DNA from: Candidatus Symbiothrix sp. | GTDB taxonomy: Bacteria > Bacteroidota > Bacteroidia > Bacteroidales > Azobacteroidaceae | Reading direction: 5' to 3' | Assembly: GCA_031270525.1 (NCBI GenBank) | Contig: JAISXN010000139.1 | Location: 1-20,816 of the forward strand | DNA: 20,816 bases | Shown: positions 1 through 8,374 of the stretch, piece by piece | Layout: each line of letters opens with the position of its first letter | Position numbering within the stretch: the stretch's first letter is position 1 | Position numbers and translations under genes: made by a program | Notes under the pieces: model-generated | Databases searched by the model: none | Told to the model about the DNA's origin: nothing | Seen by the model: only the letters and a program-made list of their open reading frames with translations

Positions 1-2843
1 CTATACTTGCCAACAAAAACAATATCCTTTATCTCAATCTCATTACTTAAATCAAAGAAGACCGTTTTTGATTCCCCCGGATCCAGTTCGTAATGATGCG
101 TATCGTCTTGTTTTGAACCGTTTACGTACATGCTTATTTTTCCCACATCATTGATATTTCCCGTATTGGCCACTTCAACAGCTATTTTCTTCTTATCATA
201 CAGCAGGTTATTGGAGATGCTTTTATATGCAAGGACAAAATTAGCTTTGAATGATTGAGAATAATCAATCTTTCCATTGACGCCTTCCGATGAACTCAAG
301 AAACCGACACTGTCCTTAATCCGGTCTTTAGGCACATACGACGGGCTTTTACCGCCGACCATTATTTTATATTCGCCCGGTTCGACCACCCGGTCCATGT
401 TTTCATCAAGCAGCGACAGTTCGTAAGGAGTCAATGTGAAATGAACGGTTTTTGCTTCATCCGGCAAAAGATGTATCCGCTCGAAATTCTTCAATTCCAT
501 GATACGGGTTTTTACAGTAGCATACATATCGGTGATATACAGTTGAACGACCTCATCCCCGGCACGCGTTCCGGTATTCCGGACTGTAACTTCTACTTCA
601 ACATTTCCGTTTTCCTGTTCCCTGATTTTCAGGTTCGAATAATCGAATGTAGTATAACTTAAACCGAAACCGAATGAATACAAGGGTTTAAATTCCATAT
701 CCACATATTCATACCTGCGACCGGAGGTTTTGAAATTATAATAATGTGGCGTCTGTCCTACATGGCGTGGAAAAGTCATCGGCAACCGTCCGGCGGGATT
801 ATAATCGCCGAAAATGACGTCAGCAGTTGCTACCCCGCCTTCTTGTCCCGGAAGCCAGTTGACAAGAATAGCGGCGCAATGTTCTGCGGCATACGAAAGG
901 TTATACGGGCGACCGGACTGCAATACCAAAATCACCGGCTTTTGTGTTTCACAGACGGCTTCAAGCAGCTTTTGCTGATAGCCGGGAAGAACCAAAGTCG
1001 CATAATCATGGTTCTCTCCGGAAGTATTGACAATACCATTTGCATGTTCACTGGTCGAACAATCGCCCAATACCATGATGACTACATCCGAGTTCTCAGC
1101 CGCTTTTTGTGCGGCTTTCCCATTGAAATAATCCGTTTTGAAAAATTCGCAGCCTTTTTCAAAAACCACTTTCGTATTTGCATCAACAGCGGATTTTATT
1201 CCGTACAACACCGGTTTAAGTTGTCCTTCCAGCAAACCTTGCGTATAATCACCTGGTTGCAGGTTATCGGCTCCGGGACCAATAACCGCTATGGTTTTTA
1301 CTGATTTGGACAGGGGAAGAATGTTGTTTTTATTTGCCAACAGTACAATTGATTCCTGCGAAGCCTTGCGAGCCAGTTCCTGATGTCCGGGCGTATTCCA
1401 TTCCGGATACGATTTATTCCAATCCAGGGGTTTGGACGGATTATTTTCGAAAAGACCACCTTTAAACATCGCTTGCAGCATCGACCGGCAGACATTATCC
1501 AAATTCTCCTGGTTCAGTTTTCCCTCTTTGGCTGCCGCTATCACCTCTTTATTATTATATGTATTTCCGCAATTGGTGGCTATACCGGCGGCTAATCCCT
1601 GCTCGGCAGCCTCAATAAAGTCTTTTGCCGTATAATGTTTTTGGGCAGTCAGGTTGCCCAATGCGCCGCAATCACTGACAATAAAACCGCTGAAACCCCA
1701 TTCTTCACGCAGGATGTTTCTCAGTAATTCTTTGCTTCTGGCGACGGGAATGCCTTTGAAATCATTGTACGACATCATAATAGCCTGGCAGTCATATTTC
1801 TTTATTACGTCGCGGAACGGGACTAAATGTATTTCCCGCATTTCCCGTTCCGAAAGACCGATATCATGCGAATCGCGACCGCCAAGCGGAGCGCCGTGTA
1901 TCCCGAAATGTTTGGGCGTTGTCCATAATCCTACCGATTGAAAGCCTCTAATCCAGGCGCCGCCCATTTGACTGACTAAAACAGGGTCTTCTCCATACGT
2001 TTCTTCGCAGCGTCCCCACCGCGGATCCTGGGCTACGTCCAATACCGGCGACCATGCCTGAAAAGTATGAGCGGAAGCGGTTTCTTCTCCAATGGTTTGG
2101 GCAACGCTTTCCATCAATGTTTTATCCCATGTAGCGCCGAGAGCTATCGACTGGGGAAATACAGTCGCTCCTTTCCCGTATGAAAATCCGTGTATCGCTT
2201 CCACTTTGGTAATTGCCGGTATGTTCAAGCGTGGAACGCCCGGAATGCCCCAGCTTTCCCTGATCAGTTCCATTTTTTCTTCATTAGTCATCGCCGCCAA
2301 TACCATTTCTACCCTTTCTTCTATCGGTAGATTTACATTCAGCCACGGCTTGGAAATATTTGAGCCTTCCGTTGTTTTTTCCTGTTCAACAATATACATG
2401 GCAATCTCATTGACGGAATACGGTTTTGAGATGACATTTCCTTTAAAAACAATGATGACATGCGCTCCGTATTTCGGAGCAAATTTCAGATGGAAGGGAT
2501 TCGTTCCGTTAACCGTATATTTTACCGCATCGCCCGGATTCATCGGGTCGTAGGTAATAAAAATATCAACTAACTTTTCAATCTCTTTTCTGGAAAGGTC
2601 ATCCGAGCCGATTTCAACTGCATTGACATCTCCCGACGACCGCAAGGCAAACGAAACAGACTGTCCGCTAAATGCGCTGTTTTTATCCACCTTCCACCGG
2701 GTTGCAGGATTATTGTCCAGAACAAAAGAAATCGTTTGTTCGTTTACCGTTGCCGTTATAGAAGATACGGACGCTTTATCTCTGGAAAAGGCTGTACCTG
2801 TAATAATTAAAAGACAAAATGATAATAAATGCCTTGTTTTCAT
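1..2843 (-). CDS. Secreted GH3 glycosidase (beta-glucosidase/beta-xylosidase type), 3' end outside window
   Basis: This open frame reads leftward from an ATG at 2843-2841 without a stop to the window edge, about 947 codons. It begins with a signal peptide (MKTRHLLSFCLLIITGTAFS). Residues about 25-150 resemble an F5/8 type C (discoidin-like) carbohydrate-binding fold, with a DNNPATRW motif. The GH3 N-terminal barrel starts near residue 168. It contains the conserved KH pair in TPKHFGIHG and the nucleophile motif VSDCGALG, with Asp near residue 391. The GH3 C-terminal domain follows (SGENHD...LVLPGYQQ, then NPAGRLPMTFP), then an Fn3-like domain (EVTVRNTGTRAGDEVVQLYI) and a further beta-rich domain cut by the edge. 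The family removes terminal sugars from beta-glycosides in the periplasm or at the cell surface. SDC rather than SDW at the nucleophile is more usual in xylosidase-like members, so the substrate is uncertain. The frame was checked at several points and is continuous. Confidence 0.9.
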   Translation of the reverse strand, partial: MKTRHLLSFCLLIITGTAFSRDKASVSSITATVNEQTISFVLDNNPATRWKVDKNSAFSGQSVSFALRSSGDVNAVEIGSDDLSRKEIEKLVDIFITYDPMNPGDAVKYTVNGTNPFHLKFAPKYGAHVIIVFKGNVISKPYSVNEIAMYIVEQEKTTEGSNISKPWLNVNLPIEERVEMVLAAMTNEEKMELIRESWGIPGVPRLNIPAITKVEAIHGFSYGKGATVFPQSIALGATWDKTLMESVAQTIGEETASAHTFQAWSPVLDVAQDPRWGRCEETYGEDPVLVSQMGGAWIRGFQSVGLWTTPKHFGIHGAPLGGRDSHDIGLSEREMREIHLVPFRDVIKKYDCQAIMMSYNDFKGIPVARSKELLRNILREEWGFSGFIVSDCGALGNLTAQKHYTAKDFIEAAEQGLAAGIATNCGNTYNNKEVIAAAKEGKLNQENLDNVCRSMLQAMFKGGLFENNPSKPLDWNKSYPEWNTPGHQELARKASQESIVLLANKNNILPLSKSVKTIAVIGPGADNLQPGDYTQGLLEGQLKPVLYGIKSAVDANTKVVFEKGCEFFKTDYFNGKAAQKAAENSDVVIMVLGDCSTSEHANGIVNTSGENHDYATLVLPGYQQKLLEAVCETQKPVILVLQSGRPYNLSYAAEHCAAILVNWLPGQEGGVATADVIFGDYNPAGRLPMTFPRHVGQTPHYYNFKTSGRRYEYVDMEFKPLYSFGFGLSYTTFDYSNLKIREQENGNVEVEVTVRNTGTRAGDEVVQLYITDMYATVKTRIMELKNFERIHLLPDEAKTVHFTLTPYELSLLDENMDRVVEPGEYKIMVGGKSPSYVPKDRIKDSVGFLSSSEGVNGKIDYSQSFKANFVLAYKSISNNLLYDKKKIAVEVANTGNINDVGKISMYVNGSKQDDTHHYELDPGESKTVFFDLSNEIEIKDIVFVGKY

Positions 2844-2898
2844 GCGAATAACTATTTGAATTAATGAGTAATTGTTTTCTTTTTTTTGCAAAGTAAAG

Positions 2899-2935
2899 AA
2901 CAAAGGCTTAACAGAACTATTAACAAAAGGCTTAA
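2899..2935. repeat. Direct repeat pair upstream of the GH3 gene
   Basis: AACAAAGGCTTAA at 2899-2911 and AACAAAAGGCTTAA at 2922-2935 are near-identical direct repeats, 23 bases from start to start. They lie 56-92 bases upstream of the GH3 start codon, near where its promoter should be. A weak -7-like TTACTTTG reads leftward at 2896-2889. The pair could be a regulator site, but no regulator is recognisable nearby. Confidence 0.35.
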
Positions 2936-3020
2936 TTTTATTTTTTTTCCAAAAATATATATATTTACCATCATTAATTACAAAATTTGTGGTTAAAATA
3001 ACAAAAAAATCAGAAAAATG

Positions 3021-3050
3021 TTGTTATATTGAAAAAAATATGTACTTTTG
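3021..3050 (+). promoter_or_regulatory. Promoter of the leu/cimA operon
   Basis: TACTTTTG at 3043-3050 matches the Bacteroidota -7 consensus TAnnTTTG exactly. TTG at 3021-3023 lies 19 bases upstream, at the -33 position. Transcription would start near 3056, about 28 bases before the leader peptide ATG. Promoter, leader ORF and hairpin are in the right order and spacing for an attenuated operon. Confidence 0.7.
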
Positions 3051-3083
3051 CGCTGTCTCAGTTAAAATTCGAAGAATTACTCA

Positions 3084-3155
3084 ATGCAAAAACAAAAATT
3101 AGCATACGAACTTTTGCTCAACAGTATTATTATTCTCTTGTGGAAAACAAGCTGA
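3084..3155 (+). CDS. Leu/Ile-rich leader peptide of the branched-chain amino acid operon (23 aa)
   Basis: A short frame runs from ATG at 3084 to TGA at 3153-3155, between the promoter and leuA. It encodes 23 residues. Codons 10-12 are three consecutive leucines (CTT TTG CTC), codons 15-17 three consecutive isoleucines (ATT ATT ATT), and codons 18-19 two more leucines (CTC TTG). With Leu6, 9 of the 23 codons are Leu or Ile. The product has no other apparent function. The dense run of codons for the amino acids made by the downstream operon, the position just before a terminator-like hairpin, and the TGA 29 bases before the hairpin are the hallmarks of a ribosome-mediated attenuation leader. 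Ribosome stalling at uncharged Leu or Ile codons would be the sensor. The reading frame is seen directly; the regulatory role is inference. Confidence 0.7.
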   Translation: MQKQKLAYELLLNSIIILLWKTS

Positions 3156-3184
3156 AGCGGGTTTGGTATGTGATTGAGTAAATG

Positions 3185-3216
3185 AAGCCTTTCTCGCGTG
3201 TGCGAGGGAGGCTTTT
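3185..3216 (+). terminator. Attenuator-type hairpin upstream of leuA
   Basis: AAGCCTTTCTCGC (3185-3197) and GCGAGGGAGGCTT (3202-3214) form a 13-bp stem, with two G-U pairs when transcribed, around a GTGT loop. TTTT (3213-3216) overlaps and follows the stem, then CAATTATT. The hairpin sits between the leader peptide stop and the leuA start, 18 bases before the ATG, where an attenuator belongs. GGGTTT at 3159-3164 can pair with AAGCCT at 3185-3190, giving a possible though weak antiterminator that would open the stem. The T-run is short, so termination efficiency is uncertain. Confidence 0.65.
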
Positions 3217-3234
3217 CAATTATTAAAACATACG

Positions 3235-4731
3235 ATGATGGAAAATTTATTTATTTTCGACACAACTTTGCGGGACGGCGAACAAGTTCCGGGTTGTCAG
3301 TTAAATACGATTGAAAAGATTCAGGTAGCTCAAGCGCTGGAAAGTCTGGGGGTAGATATAATTGAAGCCGGTTTTCCGGTTTCCAGTCCCGGCGATTTCA
3401 ATTCGGTAGTAGAAATATCGAAAGCGGTAACCTGGCCGGCAATTTGCGCCCTTACCCGCGCGGTGGAGAAAGATATCGACGTAGCAGCCGAAGCGCTCCG
3501 ATTTGCCAAACGGAAGCGGATTCACACAGGCATCGGAACTTCGCCTTATCACATCAAGTACAAATTTAATTCCACGCAGGATGAGATTCTCGAACGAGCT
3601 ATCGCTTGTGTCAAATACGCAAAAAAACAGGTGGAAGACGTGGAATTTTACTGCGAAGATGCCGGTCGCACTGACAATGTGTATCTGGCAAAAGTCACGG
3701 AAGCCGTTATCAAAGCCGGCGCTACGGTCGTAAATATTCCGGACACAACGGGCTACTGTCTTCCGTCCGAATACGGCGAAAAAATCAAATTCTTGATGGA
3801 AAACGTGAAAGGCATTCAAAACATTGTTCTTTCGACGCACTGTCACAACGATTTGGGAATGGCGACCGCCAATACGATGGCCGGCATTATGAACGGCGCC
3901 CGTCAGGTGGAAGTGACCGTCAACGGCATCGGTGAACGCGCCGGAAACACTTCTTTGGAAGAAATAACCATGATTTTGAAAAGCCACAAAGAACTGAATA
4001 TCAATACGCATATCAATACCCGGAATATCTATCCCGTCAGCCGGATGGTGTCAAGTTTGATGAACATGCCGGTTCAACCCAATAAAGCGATTGTCGGACG
4101 CAACGCTTTTGCTCATTCTTCGGGCATTCATCAGGACGGCGTATTAAAAAACCGCGAAAGCTACGAAATTATCGACCCGAATGATGTGGGAATCGATGAA
4201 AATACCATCGCATTGACGGCGCGTAGCGGGCGGGCAGCCTTGAAACATCGTTTGAACATTCTCGGCGTCGAACTTTCTCAGGAAAAATTGGATAAAGTTT
4301 ACGAAGAATTTCTCAAATTAGCCGACCGGAAGAAAGACATTACCGACGATGATATGCTGCTGTTGGCGGGAAAAGACCGTTTGGATTCGCAACGCATCAA
4401 ACTGGAATATTTGCAGGTAACGTCAGGGGTTGGCATCCGACCGGTAGCAAGTATCGGACTGAATATCGCAGGCGAGAAATTTGAAGCGGCGGCTTCCGGC
4501 AACGGACCTGTCGATGCGGCTATCAAAGCTTTGAAACAGATTATCCGCCGGAAAATGACTATTCGGGAATTTCTGATTCAGGCAATTAATAAAGGTAGCG
4601 ACGACATGGGTAAAGTCCACATGCAGGTCGAACACGAAGGTGCAAACTATTACGGTTTTTCGGCGAATACCGATATTATTGCTGCTTCGGTCGAGGCTTA
4701 TATTGATGCAATAAATAAATTTGTGAAATAG
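3235..4731 (+). CDS. leuA: 2-isopropylmalate synthase
   Basis: LeuA condenses acetyl-CoA with 2-oxoisovalerate to give 2-isopropylmalate, the first committed step of leucine synthesis in the cytosol. The 498-residue product has the family layout. A TIM barrel opens with [13 protein letters not shown] (Arg13, Asp14). The metal-binding [15 protein letters not shown] follows (His202 and His204), then [17 protein letters not shown]-terminal regulatory domain from about residue 385 contains [13 protein letters not shown] and [14 protein letters not shown], the type that mediates leucine feedback inhibition. Two adjacent ATG codons (3235 and 3238) are possible starts. It is the first structural gene after the leader peptide and hairpin, with leuC 44 bases downstream. 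The later paralogue cimA has the same domain plan but different substrate-pocket residues. Confidence 0.96.
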   Translation: MMENLFIFDTTLRDGEQVPGCQLNTIEKIQVAQALESLGVDIIEAGFPVSSPGDFNSVVEISKAVTWPAICALTRAVEKDIDVAAEALRFAKRKRIHTGIGTSPYHIKYKFNSTQDEILERAIACVKYAKKQVEDVEFYCEDAGRTDNVYLAKVTEAVIKAGATVVNIPDTTGYCLPSEYGEKIKFLMENVKGIQNIVLSTHCHNDLGMATANTMAGIMNGARQVEVTVNGIGERAGNTSLEEITMILKSHKELNINTHINTRNIYPVSRMVSSLMNMPVQPNKAIVGRNAFAHSSGIHQDGVLKNRESYEIIDPNDVGIDENTIALTARSGRAALKHRLNILGVELSQEKLDKVYEEFLKLADRKKDITDDDMLLLAGKDRLDSQRIKLEYLQVTSGVGIRPVASIGLNIAGEKFEAAASGNGPVDAAIKALKQIIRRKMTIREFLIQAINKGSDDMGKVHMQVEHEGANYYGFSANTDIIAASVEAYIDAINKFVK

Positions 4732-4775
4732 AAAAAAGCTATAAAGGATTAAAAAAATAACAGCCACTCAAAACA

Positions 4776-6164
4776 ATGTCAAAAACACTATTCGACAAAA
4801 TCTGGGACAAACACGTTGTTACAACGATGGAAGACGGCCCCACACAGCTCTACATCGACCGCATGTACTGCCACGAAGTAACAAGTCCGCAAGCGTTTGA
4901 AGGCTTACGGAAACGGGGATTGAACGTTTTCCGCCCCAAACAGATTACTTGTATGCCCGACCACAATATCCCGACCATTCATCAGGATAAACCGATTCAA
5001 GACCCCGTTTCCCGAAACCAGGTCGATACTTTGACCCGGAATGCCTGCGATTTTGGTTTGGAATATTATCCGATGGGACACCCTTTGAATGGAGTGATAC
5101 ACGTCGCCGGTCCGGAAAACGGACTTTCACTGCCCGGAATGACAATCGTTTGCGGAGACTCGCACACCTCAACCCACGGCGCTTTGGGAGCGATTGCTTT
5201 CGGCATCGGAACCAGCGAAGTGGAAATGGTATTAGCCACTCAATGCGTGTTACAGCCTCGTCCAAAAACGATGCGGATTTCCGTAACCGGAAAACTCGGC
5301 AAATACGTTGGGGCAAAAGATATGGCGCTTTATATCATCTCAAAAATCGGCACAGGCGGCGCGACCGGTTATTTTGTCGAATATGCGGGCGATACCGTAC
5401 AATCACTTTCTATGGAAGGCCGGTTGACTTTATGTAATCTTTCCATCGAAAGCGGTGCACGCGGCGGTATGATTGCACCCGACGAAACAACTTTCGAATA
5501 CGTCAAAGGTCGAGAATTTGCCCCTAAAGGCGAGAAATGGGAACGCATACTCGCTTATTGGCGTACGCTGAAAACCGACGCCGCCGCCGTTTTCGACAAA
5601 GAATTTGAGTTCCGCGCCGAAGACATTCAACCGATGATTACCTACGGAACCAATCCCGGCATGGGAATGTCAATAGATGATGCAATCCCCGCCGCCACAG
5701 GGACCTTACGCGCAACACCCCTGCAATACATGGGTTTCGTCGAAGGCGAACGATTAATCGGCAAACCGGTTGATTACGTCTTTTTAGGCAGTTGTACCAA
5801 CGGACGTATTGAGGATTTCCGCGCCTTCGCAAGCATTGTGAAAGGGAAGAAAAAAGCTCCGGATATCGTAGCATGGTTAGTCCCCGGTTCATGGCAGGTA
5901 AACAGGCAAATCCGCGAAGAAGGATTAGACAAAATCCTCGAAGAAGCCGGTTTTGAAATCCGTCAACCGGGATGTTCAGCCTGCCTGGCAATGAACGACG
6001 ATAAAGTCCCTGCCGGAAAATACGCCGTTTCGACGTCGAACCGCAATTTCGAAGGACGGCAAGGACCCGGCGCAAGGACTATCCTTGCAGGGCCGTTCGT
6101 TGCTGCAGCCGCCGCAATTACCGGAAAAATTACCGATCCGCGAAAGCTTAATATTGTATTATAG
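4776..6164 (+). CDS. leuC: 3-isopropylmalate dehydratase, large subunit
   Basis: LeuC carries the [4Fe-4S] cluster of isopropylmalate isomerase and works as a heterodimer with LeuD, converting 2- to 3-isopropylmalate. The same isomerase can also convert citramalate to 3-methylmalate on the pyruvate route to isoleucine. The 462-residue protein has the usual length. The three cluster cysteines are Cys340 in LGSCTNGR and Cys400 and Cys403 in [34 protein letters not shown] (about 125-148) and [19 protein letters not shown] are further aconitase-family signatures. The usual [11 protein letters not shown] segment reads [11 protein letters not shown] here, and the cysteine lost there is not a cluster ligand. 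The gene lies between leuA and leuD in the same orientation. Confidence 0.97.
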   Translation: MSKTLFDKIWDKHVVTTMEDGPTQLYIDRMYCHEVTSPQAFEGLRKRGLNVFRPKQITCMPDHNIPTIHQDKPIQDPVSRNQVDTLTRNACDFGLEYYPMGHPLNGVIHVAGPENGLSLPGMTIVCGDSHTSTHGALGAIAFGIGTSEVEMVLATQCVLQPRPKTMRISVTGKLGKYVGAKDMALYIISKIGTGGATGYFVEYAGDTVQSLSMEGRLTLCNLSIESGARGGMIAPDETTFEYVKGREFAPKGEKWERILAYWRTLKTDAAAVFDKEFEFRAEDIQPMITYGTNPGMGMSIDDAIPAATGTLRATPLQYMGFVEGERLIGKPVDYVFLGSCTNGRIEDFRAFASIVKGKKKAPDIVAWLVPGSWQVNRQIREEGLDKILEEAGFEIRQPGCSACLAMNDDKVPAGKYAVSTSNRNFEGRQGPGARTILAGPFVAAAAAITGKITDPRKLNIVL

Positions 6165-6225
6165 AACGTAATTTGCGCAATTGGCTAACGCCGAACGTTG
6201 TTTCGCGTTCAAAAAAACAAAAAAA

Positions 6226-6813
6226 ATGGAAAAGTTCAAAAAACTAACAAGTCCAATTATTCCTCTTCCCATAGAGAATGTCGATACCGACCAAATAATC
6301 CCTGCACGATTCCTGAAAGCAACCACGCGCGAAGGTTTCGGAAATAATCTTTTTGCAGACTGGAGATACGAAAAAGACGGAACGCCTAAAAAAGATTTCG
6401 TCCTGAATAATCCTGTCTATCAAGGAACTATATTAGTTGCCGGGAAAAACTTCGGAAGCGGTTCGAGCCGCGAACATGCCGCCTGGGCAATTGCCGGCTA
6501 TGGATTCAAAGTCGTCGTATCGAGTTTCTTTGCCGACATTTTCAAAAACAACGCAATGAACAACTTCGTTTTGCCGGTGGTAGTTTCGGAATCATTCCTC
6601 GCTGAAATTTTTGAAAGCGTCAAAAAAGACCTCAAAATGACTTTGACAGTCGATTTGGAAAATCAACAAATTACGAACAATGCAACCGGAAAATTCGAAA
6701 TATTTGTAATTAACGCATACAAAAAAGAGTGTTTTCTGAAAGGCTTCGACGATATAGATTACCTGTTAAGTAAAAAAGAGGACATCTTATCTTATGAACA
6801 AACAAATAATTAG
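6226..6813 (+). CDS. leuD: 3-isopropylmalate dehydratase, small subunit
   Basis: LeuD is the swivelling domain of isopropylmalate isomerase and pairs with LeuC. Key segments are [18 protein letters not shown] near the N-terminus and [22 protein letters not shown], the substrate-binding loop. The frame is open back to a TTG at 6181, but the ATG at 6226 is preferred. It gives [15 protein letters not shown] and 195 residues, close to the usual length of about 200, and it follows an A-rich stretch. The 61-base gap after leuC holds no other gene. The stop at 6811-6813 overlaps the likely start of cimA, so the two are probably translationally coupled. Confidence 0.95.
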   Translation: MEKFKKLTSPIIPLPIENVDTDQIIPARFLKATTREGFGNNLFADWRYEKDGTPKKDFVLNNPVYQGTILVAGKNFGSGSSREHAAWAIAGYGFKVVVSSFFADIFKNNAMNNFVLPVVVSESFLAEIFESVKKDLKMTLTVDLENQQITNNATGKFEIFVINAYKKECFLKGFDDIDYLLSKKEDILSYEQTNN

Positions 6814-8320
6814 CATGGAAATATTAGATACAACACTGCGCGACGGCGAACAGACCTCCGGCGTCTCTTTTTCCACCACCGAAAAATTACACGTTACCCG
6901 GCTTCTGATTGAAGACCTGAAAGTTGACCGGGTAGAAATCGCTTCTGCCAAAGTTTCGGACGGAGAATTTGAAACAGTCAAAAAAGTAGCCCAATGGGCT
7001 TCTTCCCAACAATACCTTGATAAAATTGAAATCCTCGGTTTCGTCGACGGCGCTCAATCTGCGGACTGGATCGGCAATGCCGGCTGCAGGGTGATGAACC
7101 TTCTGTGCAAAGGCTCTTTGAAACATTGTACGGAGCAATTGCGAAAAACGCCCGACCAGCATTTATCCGATATTTTTGTCGTCCTGGACAATGCGGAAAA
7201 ACGCGGAATAACCGTTAATATTTATCTCGAAGACTGGTCTAACGGAATGTTAAATTCTCCCGGTTATGTCTTCTATCTGATGGATAAACTAAAAGATACG
7301 TCTATCAAACGCTTTATGCTTCCCGATACCCTGGGAATCCTGAACCCGGCGAATACGGCTCAACTCTGCAGGGAAATGAAAACGCGGTATCCCAATCTGC
7401 ACTTCGATTTTCATGCCCACAACGATTACGATTTATCTATCGGTAATGTCTTTGCCGCCGCATCGGCAGGCATGGACGGGATTCACACGACGGTAAACGG
7501 TTTGGGTGAACGCGCCGGAAATGCGCCTTTGACAAGCGTAATTGCGATACTCCACGACCAACTGAAAATAAAAACAAACGTCGTGGAAAACAAAGTAAAC
7601 CGTGTCAGCCGCGTTGTAGAATCTTATTCGGGTATTCGCATCCCAAACAACAAACCGGTAATCGGCGATAATGTTTTTACTCAGTGCGCCGGTATTCATG
7701 CCGATGGAGACAACAAAAACAAGCTGTACTACAACGATTTGTTGCCGGAACGCTTTGGCCGTGAACGCGAATATGCCTTGGGAAAAACGTCCGGCAAATC
7801 CAATATCCGGAAAAACCTGGAAGCAATGGGCATCGTGTTGGACAATGAGGCTATGAAAAAAGTGACCGAACGAATCATCGAACTGGGCGACAAAAAAGAA
7901 ATTGTTACACAAGACGATTTGCCGTACATCATTTCGGATGTTATGCACACGGAAACAACAGATACAATAAAAATGGTCAATTTTTCATTGTCTTTGGCGC
8001 GAGGTCTGCGCCCCATGGCTACGGTACGAATTCAAATCGACGGGGAAGAATACGAAGAAACCCTGTCCGGCGAAGGCCAGTACAACGCTTTTTCAAAAGC
8101 GCTGTGGAAAATCTATACGAAGTTGAACAAGCCCAAACCTACCTTGACGGATTATAACGTCACCATTCCTGCGGGAGGCCGTACCGACGCGCTGGTACAG
8201 ACTACGATTGCCTGGAAGTTCAACGGTAAGGATTTCAAAACAAGAGGATTAGATGTAGACCAAACGGTGTCGGCAATCAAGGCGACAATGAAAATGTTGA
8301 ATATGATTGAAAACATGTAA
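6794..8320 (+). CDS. cimA: (R)-citramalate synthase, Leptospira type
   Basis: This 508-residue enzyme belongs to the DRE-TIM metallolyase family, like LeuA. It has [16 protein letters not shown] at the N-terminus, [13 protein letters not shown] and [13 protein letters not shown] in the barrel, and a C-terminal regulatory domain ([13 protein letters not shown]). From memory it aligns closely and without early gaps with Leptospira interrogans citramalate synthase. The residues reported there to form the pyruvate pocket (Leu81, Leu104, Tyr144) fall at the same positions here: EILGF, NLLCKG and [10 protein letters not shown]. It should therefore join pyruvate and acetyl-CoA to make citramalate, the entry to isoleucine that bypasses threonine. 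ATG 6794 overlaps leuD by 20 bases and keeps the Leptospira numbering; ATG 6815, one base after the leuD stop, is an alternative. Automatic annotation may call it a second 2-isopropylmalate synthase. Confidence 0.87.
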   Translation: MNKQIISMEILDTTLRDGEQTSGVSFSTTEKLHVTRLLIEDLKVDRVEIASAKVSDGEFETVKKVAQWASSQQYLDKIEILGFVDGAQSADWIGNAGCRVMNLLCKGSLKHCTEQLRKTPDQHLSDIFVVLDNAEKRGITVNIYLEDWSNGMLNSPGYVFYLMDKLKDTSIKRFMLPDTLGILNPANTAQLCREMKTRYPNLHFDFHAHNDYDLSIGNVFAAASAGMDGIHTTVNGLGERAGNAPLTSVIAILHDQLKIKTNVVENKVNRVSRVVESYSGIRIPNNKPVIGDNVFTQCAGIHADGDNKNKLYYNDLLPERFGREREYALGKTSGKSNIRKNLEAMGIVLDNEAMKKVTERIIELGDKKEIVTQDDLPYIISDVMHTETTDTIKMVNFSLSLARGLRPMATVRIQIDGEEYEETLSGEGQYNAFSKALWKIYTKLNKPKPTLTDYNVTIPAGGRTDALVQTTIAWKFNGKDFKTRGLDVDQTVSAIKATMKMLNMIENM

Positions 8321-8325
8321 TCCTT

Positions 8326-8374
8326 CACGGTGCACGATAAGGGACACAACGTCCGTTTTATGTCGTGCGCCGTG
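8326..8374. terminator. Inverted repeat between convergent cimA and xerD, possible bidirectional terminator
   Basis: CACGGTGCACGATA (8326-8339) pairs over 14 bp with TATCGTGC-type partner TGTCGTGCGCCGTG, preceded by A (8360-8374), allowing two G-U pairs. The loop contains a smaller hairpin, GGAC (8342-8345) with GTCC (8351-8354). The right arm lies inside the last codons of xerD. Neither side has a good T-run, so it may block readthrough or 3' exonucleases rather than act as a classic intrinsic terminator. Confidence 0.5.

Noticed and set aside
2092..2553. Plus-strand open frames across 441-2859
   Set aside because: They are shadows of the GH3 gene, whose minus-strand frame runs uninterrupted from 2843 to the edge with clear family motifs.
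2872..3102. 76-codon plus-strand frame covering the leu operon promoter
   Set aside because: It is AT-rich, low in complexity, overlaps the promoter and the leader peptide in another frame, and resembles nothing known.
3301..4011. Long minus-strand open frame inside leuA
   Set aside because: It is antisense to a gene with full LeuA motifs, its translation is unlike any family I know, and it reflects codon bias of the real frame.
7433..7948. Minus-strand frame inside cimA
   Set aside because: It is antisense to conserved citramalate synthase sequence and has no recognisable features.
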